From Fremontodendron californicum (lineage: Eukaryota > Streptophyta > Magnoliopsida > Malvales > Malvaceae), in the NCBI GenBank assembly GCA_030761205.1, contig JAULJL010000035.1, positions 11,426,001 through 11,490,000 on the forward strand: 64,000 nucleotides of DNA, in the 5' to 3' direction. Position numbers and translations under genes: made by a program. The notes below the pieces were generated by a model. The model was not told the DNA's origin and ran no database searches. It saw only the letters and a program-made list of their open reading frames with translations. Shown in pieces: positions 34,625-44,980 of this stretch (positions are counted from its first letter, which is position 1; every line of letters starts with the position of its first letter).

Positions 34625-35310
34625 AGAATGATGATTATGAATAAATGTGATTGTGCATAAAAGATGTCCCAATGAGGGCACAAATCAAAAGAAAATCACT
34701 TGTGCTTAAAAAAAAAATCAGAATTCAAGATTCGAGGTTCTTCATTATAGAGAGGTTTTTACTTTTCTATTTTTTTTGGATCGAGTCTTTTCTTGCTTTT
34801 TGTTTTTTTTTCAAAATATTAATGTTGAACATAGGACTAAGGATGAGTGAGAATGGAAATATTTTGAGAGGATTGATCACATTATTATTATATTTCTTGA
34901 GCCTAACTTGTGATAAACCTCAGATTATGTTTGAACATTCCACCCCTCACTTGTCCATAAGCCTCAGATTCATCTCTGTACCGATCAGATTTGTCAAGTT
35001 CACTTGTGAACTGCGGTGACAAGGATCTTAGCATGTGTACTTATGAAGCTATAGTTTGCCTAGTCCTCCATGGCTAACTAAAGTCTCGCCAAGAAGGAAG
35101 TTCCTCAATCGTACGGTAGTGCCTTCAATTTTAATCTCATTGACCCTTTACTCGAACTTAATATGCCAATGATACTTAATTAGATGCCTTGCCAATTCTT
35201 ACGCTTGATCTTGCTTGTTTGTTTGAGATCCCTTTAACTTGTTTTCCTGATTATTTATTTATTTTTATTTTTTCTAGGATTGAGTCGTTGCTAGGGACTA
35301 GCAACAATCT
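33443..35310 (+). other. 3' spacer Y with poly(A) tracts (unit 1)
   Basis: The sequence after the LOG stop is shared with the other copies up to about 33720. It includes GACATTGGGGACAATGTC, a short palindrome, and a pure A-tract of over 30 bases (about 33594-33632). Further A-tracts lie at about 34341-34380 and 34590-34620. The lengths of these tracts differ from those in unit 2. One small ORF with a membrane segment is listed separately. Confidence 0.65.
34077..34334 (+). CDS. small ORF with C-terminal membrane segment, 85 aa
   Basis: Not recognised as a known family. The last 24 or so residues form one strongly hydrophobic segment (TFMIIFVIIGFGIVCFLLVY) and the first 60 are polar and proline-rich. 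It lies between the LOG-like gene and the 3' LTR, where Athila env-like proteins carry their membrane anchor, so it may be an env C-terminal relic. In unit 2 the matching stretch (from about 42097) loses one T near 42177, which breaks the frame. I would not assume it is expressed. Confidence 0.3.
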   Translation: MLASIHDLILEQSHYPESPLSLPPLHYEPIGCKPSGWIPRYELQKLCQSERIRFRPPFPLYTFMIIFVIIGFGIVCFLLVYFVIF

Positions 35311-35323
35311 AAGTGTGGGGGTG
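35311..35323 (+). other. polypurine tract (unit 1)
   Basis: AAGTGTGGGGGTG directly precedes LTR 2. Confidence 0.8.
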
Positions 35324-36993
35324 TGATAACTCGTATAATTATATAGTTTTGAGTTACGTTTTATTATTGTTTTGTGTCAAATACGAGTTATTATTGCTTA
35401 GTCTAATTGTGTTTATGATCTTTTATATTTTTATGTAATTTGGTGTTTTTCACGAGTTTCTTTGAGTGATTTCAGATTACTAGGTTAAATCAAGAATTAA
35501 GGACAAATCCAGTTCAGTTCCAGTTCCGACACCTTTTGCCATATTAGCTATATCTGGAGTTTCACTGAAGCATTAAGGCTGAAATTTTTACAGTGCAAAG
35601 TTAAGAGGCATATCTATCTTTTTCATGCTTTACACTTCTTGAAACGGAGTCGTTTTCCCTAGAAAAATCAACCATCAAGTTGGCTGATGTGCAATGACGT
35701 CTGTGCTGACCAGTTTTGGTATTTTGACCATATCATCTGATCCACATCAGCCAATGAGCTGATTCCAACGGCTATGGATCACAAACTGATAGGGGAACAT
35801 TTTTCTAGAAGACCATTTGATCAGATCAAGCCTCCAACATTGACAAAATCAACCATCAAGCTGGCTGATCAGAAGTGTCATACAATATGACGAAAATTGT
35901 TAGAAAAATGCACCCACCTATTATGCCTACCTTTGAAATTTATAAAGCTTGTCTCTTGTCATTTAGCTCTCCAAAATATGTATAAATAGAGGGCCTTGGA
36001 TGATTGTAAGAAACATGGTAGATTGGTAGGATATTAGCCATTATAATAAAATTCTCTAAGTTTTCTTCTACTTTCCTTTCTCTAGTTTTCTTTTTCTTTA
36101 TTTTCTTCTTCTTCTTTCTTTCTTTTATTTCCTTCTTAGATTCTCTTTAATTTTATGTTTATGTTTACAATGCCTATGCTAGGTTAAACTTTTATTTGGT
36201 TAAGGGTGATTTCAAAGCCCTAGACATGTTTTGTAATTGATTTTCAGATTCTATCTATCATTAATTTTCTATCAAAGTTGCTTATGTTCTTCTACAAGAA
36301 CTGTTTATGATGTTGTCTTGATTTATTTAGGTGTACAACTAGATAGATCTTGATAATTATCTATTGCTAGTTTAGGAGTCTTGATCCGTGTAATTGTCTT
36401 GATTTCCTATTCATAAGTGGCAATTTGTGATTAATGATTATGGTCAAGTTTTCGATAATTGCAAAGTGGAACATAACCTAAGTTGAACAATCCGAGCTTA
36501 TGTGTTTGTTGCTTAGATCAACCTATCTTTCTCATCATAAAGCTGCCATTAAATTGAATTTAGAGAGCTTATTCTAGGTTGTTTGATGGTTAGAGATTAA
36601 ATAGAGAGCTTGTTCTATTTAACGACAAACTAAGGAAAGATTGGGATAACAGAGCTTGTTGTTATCTACGGTTGTTAACTTTGATAGTTGGTTGATATTG
36701 ATAGATCTGAAATTGATTCTTAATGATGTCTAGTGGTGGAGAATGAAACCTTAACCATATTTCTCTCATATTTGATTTCTTATTTCTTACTTGCATCTTA
36801 CTTTTATTGTTTGCTTATTTTTAAAACTATTTCAAAACCCCCTTTTCTTTTGTTTTCCTTGAATTTAAGTTTTAAACTATTAACTTATAAACTAAAACCC
36901 AATCCCTGAGGACTCGACCCTTGCTAACTACTATACTTACAATTGATCTTTTTAGTGCAAGGTTAAATAAGATACACTCTTTTGGGTGCATCA
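35324..36993 (+). repeat. Athila LTR 2 (shared middle LTR)
   Basis: 1670 bp, starting TGATAACTCG and ending GGGTGCATCA. It serves as the 3' end of unit 1 and the 5' end of unit 2. No direct repeat flanks it. TATA box at 35981-35988. Confidence 0.92.
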
Positions 36994-36999
36994 AATTTT

Positions 37000-37017
37000 T
37001 GGCGCCGTTGCCGGGGA
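37000..37017 (+). other. primer-binding site, tRNA-Asp (unit 2)
   Basis: TGGCGCCGTTGCCGGGGA, an exact complement of plant tRNA-Asp. Confidence 0.92.
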
Positions 37018-37131
37018 TTGCTTTCTTTAGTTTATTTGTTACTTGGTTTATTCTTATTTTCAGTTCTAATTAGTTTTATCTTCTTGTACATACAGGTTTT
37101 TCTTTTCAAATTTTTAAAAAAAAAAAAAACG

Positions 37132-38067
37132 ATGGAATTGAGCAATCTAACACTTGAAGAGTTGGTGGCATACATGAACATGGAGAATCAACAAGCCAAG
37201 CTCACCTCCCCAGTTCAACAATTGGCCATGGGAGGATGTCAAGGCCATCAAGTGTTCCAAGACCAACAGTATGATCATTACTCAAACACTTACCATGAGG
37301 GATGGTGGGATCATACTAATTATGGCTACTCGAAATATTACCAAGAAGTAGATCCTTATGCCAATTACACTCATCTATCTAGCTTCAATCAATCATGGTC
37401 TCAAGAACCAGATCTTTTTCAACCACCACATATGACTCAAAACTCAGGTACTTCTTTAGAAGATCTTGTCTATTCTCTTGTTACTGATACTTTGCAATTT
37501 CAACAGGAAACAAGGGCAAGCATCCAGAGTTTGGAAAAGCAAATGAGCAAATTGGCTAGTAGTACGGTGGGATGGGTAGCACAAAGATCTGAAGAACTCC
37601 CAGCCCAAACAATGATTAACCCAAAGGATAATGCTACTATTGTAACCTTGAAGAATGAGGAACAAGATGAGGATGAGACAAAATTAGAAATAGATTCTAT
37701 TCTTGAGGAGAATGAAGCCACAAATCCAAATAAGAGAATTTTGGCACCTGAGGTAACGTTTAAGATTCCAATTTTTACTAATGTTTCTTCTCCACCTTTC
37801 CCTAGTAGATTCGCAAAGTTCAAGGAGGAGGAACATGAACAAAACATGCTGGAAACCTTAAACAGTTTGTTTGTGGATGTCATTCAACAAGTACCAAAAG
37901 ATGCACCATTCCTCGATGAGCAATGCACTACAAAGGATGGAATAATACTTGTAATGGAGAATGCATCCACTTTTGTGCAAAGAAACCACCCTACAAAATG
38001 CACAAATTCGGGAAGTTTCTTGTATGATCTTGCAAATCCTAAACAGCCAAGAAGGGGTGTTGGTTAG
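37132..38067 (+). CDS. Athila gag C-terminal remnant, 311 aa (unit 2)
   Basis: The same length and frame as 19488-20423, with about ten residue changes or fewer (for example SPVQQ for SLVQQ, MSKLAS for MSQLAS and KCTNS for KRTNS). An open frame also runs upstream through the primer site to 36982, but the Met at 37132 matches the other copy and follows an A-run. The capsid core and zinc knuckle are missing and the frame ends before protease. Both tandem copies remain open, which may simply reflect their youth. Confidence 0.7.
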   Translation: MELSNLTLEELVAYMNMENQQAKLTSPVQQLAMGGCQGHQVFQDQQYDHYSNTYHEGWWDHTNYGYSKYYQEVDPYANYTHLSSFNQSWSQEPDLFQPPHMTQNSGTSLEDLVYSLVTDTLQFQQETRASIQSLEKQMSKLASSTVGWVAQRSEELPAQTMINPKDNATIVTLKNEEQDEDETKLEIDSILEENEATNPNKRILAPEVTFKIPIFTNVSSPPFPSRFAKFKEEEHEQNMLETLNSLFVDVIQQVPKDAPFLDEQCTTKDGIILVMENASTFVQRNHPTKCTNSGSFLYDLANPKQPRRGVG

Positions 38068-39764
38068 GTTGGACAACTTAAATCAAGTACTAATTGGGAA
38101 GGCAGCCTAATTAATGAAGAAATTACCACCTGCCATACTCAGATTTGCTTTCTTTTCCTTTTCCTTTTCCTTTTCCTTTTCCTTTTCCTTTTTCTTTTAT
38201 TATTTTTATTGTTTTTATGTTTATTTGTTAATTGTTTGTTTAGTATTTTAGGATTATTTAGGTTGCATGAGTTTGTTTTGTTTTGTTTTGTTTTGAGTCT
38301 TAGTTATTCCTATTCTTATGCTATTAGTTATTTTCTCTTACACATGATTCTTTCATTTGGGTTAATAGCATTACATTGATGACAATGTAAGAATTAAGTG
38401 TGGGGGGGAGGATTTAGGATTTCTTTTATTTTTGCCTATTATTTTTTTTATGAGTCTTTAATATAATAATTATTATTATTTTTAGTGTGTTTTAGTTACT
38501 TTCAATACTATGATGAGATATGAATTGCATAAGTCTAAAACAGATTTATTAGTGAGAAGATTTTCATGAGAATTGAGCTTGATATCAACCTTTTTATGAG
38601 CCAATGTTAATATGATATGTTGATTGACAAAGAAGCATGTTTAGACTTAATCTGACTTGTATAATCATCCTTGTGAGTTTTTGAGCCTATAATGATTGAT
38701 GCATTATACAAATCAATCTAATTTCTTTCTTGAGTGCTCTTATGATTACATGATTCTCTAGAACTTGCTTTAGACCTTGTTGAGACTATATTGATGCATG
38801 TGACAACATGAATATGATAGAGGCATTAGGATTTTTAGCCAGGGCCAAACAGCCATCCCTTATTGATGTTCCAAGAGAACACACCCTTAGTGAACCAATT
38901 TGAGCCTACATTGAATATGCTATCTCTTTGGTAACCATAACTTGTCCCTAACCTAAATATACTTATTTATATCTTTACCTTTGTTCCAAAGATGAATTAG
39001 CATGTTTTGAGACAAGTTGCAAAGACAAGGAAGATCTATTGAAAATTTGGGTTAGAAACAAGAAATAAGTGTGGGGGGGAAAGAAAAGAAAAGTCAAGAG
39101 AAAAAGAAATGGAATACTGGCAAATACATTCCTATGTAAAAAAAAAAATATGAATCATCTCTTGAATTTGTGGAAAAAAATGTTACAAAGTTGTTTAGAA
39201 TGAAGAAAAGGCCCAACATGAATATCCGGCCTATGTGACTATGTACTTGTAAAGAGTTTTGAGAAGTTTCTTTGTATGATCTTATTATGTCTCTAAACTT
39301 TATGAACTCTTTGGAACCTTTGTGATATCTTTATCCTTTTGTTCTTCAACCACATTACAAACCCCTTGGCCCCATTACAACCTTGATTAAAGACCTCTTG
39401 ATTCATGAAGTTGTATGATCTAAATAGTGGAGAATAGGTGGACAAGCAAGAATATGGTAGAATTGTTTTCATGAGATTGATTGAGTGTAAACACTTCACC
39501 ACTACTTTAAAGAGTGAAAATCATGAGGGTATCCCATGTGAGAAGTTGAGATTAAATTTGAACATGCACTATTTTGATTGAGATATGTTATGTTAATTTT
39601 AGCTTAACTCAAACCATTTACTATCAAGCATGCTTTTTTGTGAAACTCTTTAAGCTATTGATTAATTTATAAGACTTGTTCAATGATTGTCTCTAATTTT
39701 TATTGAAAGAGGATTAGATTAGGTTTTATTATTTTGTCGCTATTTGATTTTGCTCGAGGACTAG
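38068..39764 (+). other. Athila non-coding spacer X (unit 2)
   Basis: A near copy of 20424-22120: (TTTTCC)n at about 38153-38193, (GTTTT)n, and G-runs near 38397-38408 and 39068-39080. No coding region seen. Confidence 0.7.
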
Positions 39765-39915
39765 ATGTAAATATAATTTTTTTTTTTTTTTAACCCCGGT
39801 TAAATGGCGGATAACGGTACTCCGTGATTATTTAAGTCGGTTCCATCAGCTACCCACAAAACTGATATTGTATATAAATTTCTCTTTCAATTTCTCTTTC
39901 ATTTTTTTTTTTAGG

Positions 39916-40449
39916 ATGGATGATATTCTCAAAAGATTGCAGAAACGATTCCCTCCTTTTCCTCGAAATATTTTACTGAAGCTTTACCAAGTTCGATTTG
40001 AAAGATTAAGAATGCTTATGCACAAAGGGATTCCTGGAGACATACGTTGGATAATTGAAGCCAAGGTACGTGAAGATGAATATCTTCCTGTTTTCATTTA
40101 CCAGGTACAGGTAGAAGCACTTTTGCAAAGAAGCGACGAGCAAAACGCATGAGTTCAAATTGCCACAAATGTGCACGATGGACGTGTAACGGTAAATGTC
40201 GTTCTATTGGGATTCCGTCCTCTAATCGAGATGATAAAATTGAATTCATTAAGGATGGACTGAGTAAGGAGAATTTGGGTAATATCCAACTTTCTCTTGA
40301 GACGCATCCTAGTGGAGACGTACAAAGAGAAATTCTTGATTTATGACCGCAATTCCAAAGGGAATGGCAACATCTTGGGAATCTGATGTTAAAAGACCCT
40401 GTTTGCCAGCTTGTAAGAAAACTGGATGGGAAGCATATCCTCGACTTAT
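39916..40449 (+). pseudogene. ORF2, broken copy (unit 2)
   Basis: It aligns base for base with the intact ORF2 at 22294-22830. One G is lost near 40096 (in the codon run for LPVLHLPG), which shifts the frame before the Cys cluster. A TGG-to-TGA change at about 40343-40345 adds a stop in the original frame (after ILDL). The CHKCARWTCNGKC cluster is still encoded in the old frame at about 40161-40199. This copy cannot make the full protein, although the adjacent LOG-like gene stays open. Confidence 0.85.
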
Positions 40450-40814
40450 AGAAGGCGTTTAAGCCGTTTCTGGACGTAAAACCAGAGGAAGATGTGAGCC
40501 ACAATCACAACTACAATAAATGACTTCTCAACTTTTGGTTTGATTTGCAATAACTTCATTTCGGTTTAATTTACGTGTTGTTCGATTTGTGTAATTATTC
40601 TCGTTTTTTTTTTTTGCATTGGTCTTTACGGTTGATTTTTCTTCTCTTTTTGATTTTCTTCCTGAAATCACGCAAAAATCTTTTGTTAGGTTAACATTTT
40701 CTTCTGACAGGTCAAATACACTTTCGGCGACATTATTACTCTTGTCTGATTCACTACTCAGTCCTCTATATATTACACCATGTACTCATTCTCTTTCAGG
40801 CACTCAAAAAAAAA

Positions 40815-41462
40815 ATGGAAAGTACTTCGTCCCAGCGCATTGAAAAAATTTGTGTCTTTGGAGCTGCTTATCCAGGGAAAAATAAAATATTCGCTGATGA
40901 AGCCATAAGAGTTGGAGTAATACTTGCCCAACAAAAGATCCAGCTGATTTATGGAGGCGGTAGTACGGGTTTAATGGGAGCAGTCGCTACAGCAGCACAC
41001 GCCGGAGGAAGTCCAGTTCTAGGAATCGTGCCAAAACTATTCACAGGTTTATGTGGACCTACCGTGGGTAAGGAAATACAAGTCTGGAGTATCCCTGAAC
41101 GGATGACAATCATGTACCATTGTGCCGATGCATTCATTGCTTTACCAGGAGGTCTGAGTACATTGGAAGAAATAGCTTGCGTGGCTTCTTGGTCATCTTT
41201 GGTCACAAAAAAGAAACCCATTGGTTTGCTTAATATTAATGGTTATTTTAGTAATTTGCTTTCGTATTTAGATAATGCTGTGGAAAATGGATTCATGTTT
41301 TCAGAGGCAAGGAGAACCATAATTTATGCTACAACCATTGAAGATTTACTCAAAAAGCTCCAAGCTTATGAGTATTTACCTGCTACGGTTGTTTCGCAAA
41401 CGCTCGGAAAAAGAAAAAGAGATGTAGACAAGCAAGGAGTGGATTGCACTTTGTCTTTGTGA
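40815..41462 (+). CDS. LOG-like cytokinin nucleotide phosphoribohydrolase homologue, 215 aa (unit 2, intact frame)
   Basis: The only copy with an unbroken frame and the standard C-terminus. Length matches plant LOG proteins (about 210-220 aa). Seen: ICVFGAAYPGKN (12-23), nucleotide loop YGGGSTGLMG (46-55), GIVPKLF (70-76), the conserved catalytic-type Arg96 in SIPERMTIM and the glutamates 118-119 of the signature. The usual RK pair is R-M (Met97) and the signature reads PGGLSTLEE, with Ser115 replacing the normally invariant Gly, so activity is doubtful in this copy. The tail GKRKRDVDKQG could act as a nuclear localisation signal. There is no intron, although host LOG genes have several, which points to capture from processed RNA or from an intronless source. 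The neighbour is the ORF2 pseudogene, 365 bases upstream. Confidence 0.82.
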   Translation: MESTSSQRIEKICVFGAAYPGKNKIFADEAIRVGVILAQQKIQLIYGGGSTGLMGAVATAAHAGGSPVLGIVPKLFTGLCGPTVGKEIQVWSIPERMTIMYHCADAFIALPGGLSTLEEIACVASWSSLVTKKKPIGLLNINGYFSNLLSYLDNAVENGFMFSEARRTIIYATTIEDLLKKLQAYEYLPATVVSQTLGKRKRDVDKQGVDCTLSL

Positions 41463-41610
41463 GATTATCTAACATTTTGTTTGTTGTGTCTCAGTTATAA
41501 TAAGTGGTTAGCAACCTCTGCAGGTAATATCTCCTAAATTCTACCTTTAAAATTTGACATTGGGGACAATGTCATATTTTAGTAGGGGGTAAGGGACATA
41601 TTTTGCTAAT

Positions 41611-41650
<40 letters not shown>

Positions 41651-43297
41651 ATTGTGTTTTAAGCCATTTAGAAGTATTCATTCTGAACAAGGTCTGAGTA
41701 AGGGAGACTTGAGACATACCTTGTCAGTTTGATTTCTTCTTTTCAAAAAAAAAAAAAAACACTATCTGGTCCGTTTATTATCTGCATGTGTTTTACTACT
41801 TTTATGTATGTATTTTTTTTTTTTTTGAGTATTAGTATAATCTTGGCAAGCATGTGGATAAAGCAATAGAGTTACAAAGGCTTTGATTAAGTTATCTAGG
41901 TTATTTTCAATTTGGTTTTCTGAAAATTGAATATTTTTGATGATCAAATGTCTTTGAGATTGTTTTTGGCAGATCGGTTCGATTTTTGTTGGAATGTGAA
42001 TTCATGGTGAGCCTTTGGAAAGCCACGGAAAACTGGGAAGACATAGTAAGTTTACTTTTTCTCTTCATTCCACATGCAGATTTAGGTCATCACATAGATG
42101 CTTGCATCTATACATGATCTGATCTTAGAACAAAGTCACTATCCAGAAAGCCCCTTATCTTTGCCCCCCTTACATTAGGAGCCCATAGGTTGTAAACCTT
42201 CGGGTTGGATCCCTAGATATGAACTCCATAAATTATGCCAAAGTGAACGGATACGATTCCGACCCCCATTCCCTCTTTATACTTTTATGATAATATTTGT
42301 GATCATTGGGTTTGGGATTGTGTGTTTCCTTCTGGTTTATTTTGTTATCTTTTGAAATCTGAAAAAAAAAAAAAAAAAAAAAAAACATGGGAAATAATGC
42401 AAAAGAGGGTAGTTAGAATGAGTGACTGTTTTTAGAGTCGTGAACTTCGAACTTATTGATGCCAAAACAATGTTGTGATGAGTTGAGAAAAAAGATGCTG
42501 AAAAAAAAAAAGAGCTGATGAAAATCTGTCTTGTTTGATCAATTGAATGAAAAGAAAGAAAAAGAAAGTATGGAATCCAATGTGATTTCTGAAGAAAAAA
42601 AAAAAAACAAGAATGATGATTATGAATAAATGTGATTGTGCATAAAAGATGTCCCAATGAGGGCACAAATCAAAAGAAAATAACTTGTGCTTAAAAAAAA
42701 AAAATCAGAATTCAAGATTCGAGGTTCTTCATTATAGAGAGGTTTTTACTTTTCAATTTTCTTTGGATCGAGTCTTTTCTTGCTTTTTGTTTTCTTTTCA
42801 AAATATTAATGTTGAACATAGGACTAAGGATGAGTGAGAATGGAAATATTTTGAGAGGATTGATCACATTATTATTATATTTCTTGAGCCTAACTTGTGA
42901 TAAACCTCAGATTATGTTTGAACATTCCACCCCTCACTTGTCCATAAGCCTCAGATTCATCTCTGTACCGATCAGATTTGTCAAGTTCACTTGTGAACTA
43001 CGGTGACAAGGATCTTAGCATGTGTACTTATGAAGCTATAGTTTTCCTAGTCCTCCATGGCTAACTAAAGTCTCGCCAAGAAGGAAGTTCCTCAATCGTA
43101 CGGTAGTGCCTTCAATTTTAATCTCATTGACCCTTTACTCGAACTTAATATGCCAATGATACTTAATTAGATGCCTTGCCAATTCTTACGCTTGATCTTG
43201 CTTGTTTGTTTGAGATCCCTTTAACTTGTTTTCCTGATTATTTATTTATTTTTATTTTTTCTAGGATTGAGTCGTTGCTAGGGACTAGCAACAATCT
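41463..43297 (+). other. 3' spacer Y with poly(A) tracts (unit 2)
   Basis: A near copy of 33443-35310 with shorter A-tracts (about 41615-41648, 42362-42385 and 42594-42606). No intact ORF; the small membrane ORF is frame-broken here. Confidence 0.65.
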
Positions 43298-43310
43298 AAG
43301 TGTGGGGGTG
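43298..43310 (+). other. polypurine tract (unit 2)
   Basis: AAGTGTGGGGGTG directly precedes LTR 3. Confidence 0.8.
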
Positions 43311-44980
43311 TGATAACTCGTATAATTATATAGTTTTGAGTTATGTTTTATTATTGTTTTGTGTCAAATACGAGTTATTATTGCTTAGTCTAATTGTGTT
43401 TATGATCTTTTATATTTTTATGTAATTTGGTGTTTTTCACGAGTTTCTTTGAGTGATTTCAGATTACTAGGTTAAATCAAGAATTAAGGGCAAATCCAGT
43501 TCAGTTCCAGTTCCGACACCTTTTTCCATATCAGCTATATCTGGAGTTTCACTAAAGCATTAAGGCTGAAAGTTTTACAGTGCAAAGTTAAGAGGCATAT
43601 CTATCTTTTTCATGCTTTACACTTCTTGAAACGGAGTCGTTTTCCCTAGCGAAATCAACCATCAAGTTGGCTGATGTGCAATGACGTCTGTGCTGACCAG
43701 TTTTGGTATTTTGACCATATCATCTGATCCACATCAGCCAATGAGCTGATTCCAACGGCTATGGATCACAAACTGATAGGGGAACATTTTTCTAGAAGAC
43801 CATTTGATCAGATCAAGCCTCCAACATTGACAAAATCAACCATCAAGCTGGCTGATCAGAAGTGTCATACAATATGACGAAAATTGTTAGAAAAATGCAC
43901 CCACCTATTATGCCTACCTTTGAAATTTATAAAGCTTGTCTCTTGTCATTTAGCTCTCCAAAATATGTATAAATAGAGGGCCTTGGATGATTGTAAGAAA
44001 CATGGTAGATTGGTAGGATATTAGCCATTATAATAAAATTCTCTAAGTTTTCTTCTACTTTCCTTTCTCTACTTTCCTTTTTCTTTATTTTCTTCTTCTT
44101 CTTTCTTTCTTTTATTTCCTTCTTAGATTCTCTTTAATTTTATTTTTATGTTTACAATGCCTATGCTAGGTTAAACTTTTATTTGGTTAAGGGTGATTTC
44201 AAAGCCCTAGACATGTTTTGTAATTGATTTTCAGATTCTATCTATCATTAATTTTCTATCAAAGTTGCTTATGTTCTTCTACAAGAACTGTTTATGATGT
44301 TGTCTTGATTTATTTAGGTGTACAACTAGATAGATCTTGATAATTATCTATTGCTAGTTTAGGAGTCTTGATCCGTGTAATTGTCTTGATTTCCTATTCA
44401 TAAGTGGCAATTTGTGATTAATGATTATGGTCAAGTTTTCGATAATTGCAAAGTGGAACATAACCTAAGTTGAACAATCCGAGCTTATGTGTTTGTTGCT
44501 TAGATCAACCTATCTTTCTCATCATAAAGCTGCCATTAAATTGAATTTAGAGAGCTTATTCTAGGTTGTTTGATGGTTAGAGATTAAATAGAGAGCTTGT
44601 TCTATTTAACGACAAACTAAGGAAAGATTGGGATAACAGAGCTTGTTGTTATCTACGGTTGTTAACTTTGATAGTTGGTTGATATTGATAGATCTGAAAT
44701 TGATTCTTAATGATGTCTAGTGGTGGAGAATGAAACCTTAACCATATTTCTCTCATATTTGATTTCTTATTTCTTACTTGCATCTTACTTTTATTGTTTG
44801 CTTATTTTTAAAACTATTTCAAAACCCCCTTTTCTTTTGTTTTCCTTGAATTTAAGTTTTAAACTATTAACTTATAAACTAAAACCCAATCCCTGAGGAC
44901 TCGACCCTTGCTAACTACTATACTTACAATTGATCTTTTTAGTGCAAGGTTAAATAAGATACACTCTTTTGGGTGCATCA
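43311..44980 (+). repeat. Athila LTR 3
   Basis: 1670 bp with the same ends as LTR 1 and LTR 2. It is followed by TTTAT, the outer target duplication. TATA box at 43968-43975. Confidence 0.92.

Larger units (their letters stand above)
17679..44980 (+). mobile_element. Athila tandem complex: three LTRs, two internal regions, one nested inverted element
   Basis: Three 1670-bp LTRs (17679-19348, 35324-36993, 43311-44980) alternate with two internal regions. Only the outermost ends show a target duplication, TTTAT at 17674-17678 and 44981-44985; nothing similar flanks the middle LTR. That is the signature of one insertion that became a dimer by unequal recombination, or of insertion as a dimer. 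Each unit reads LTR, tRNA-Asp primer site, gag remnant, non-coding spacer, ORF2, LOG-like ORF, spacer with poly(A) tracts, polypurine tract, LTR. The first unit is interrupted at 23452 by the inverted element. Pol is absent from both units, so they are non-autonomous. Confidence 0.9.

Noticed and set aside
35324..36993. Reading the three Athila LTRs as two independent neighbouring insertions
   Set aside because: No target duplication flanks the middle LTR, and a single matching TTTAT pair flanks the whole complex.
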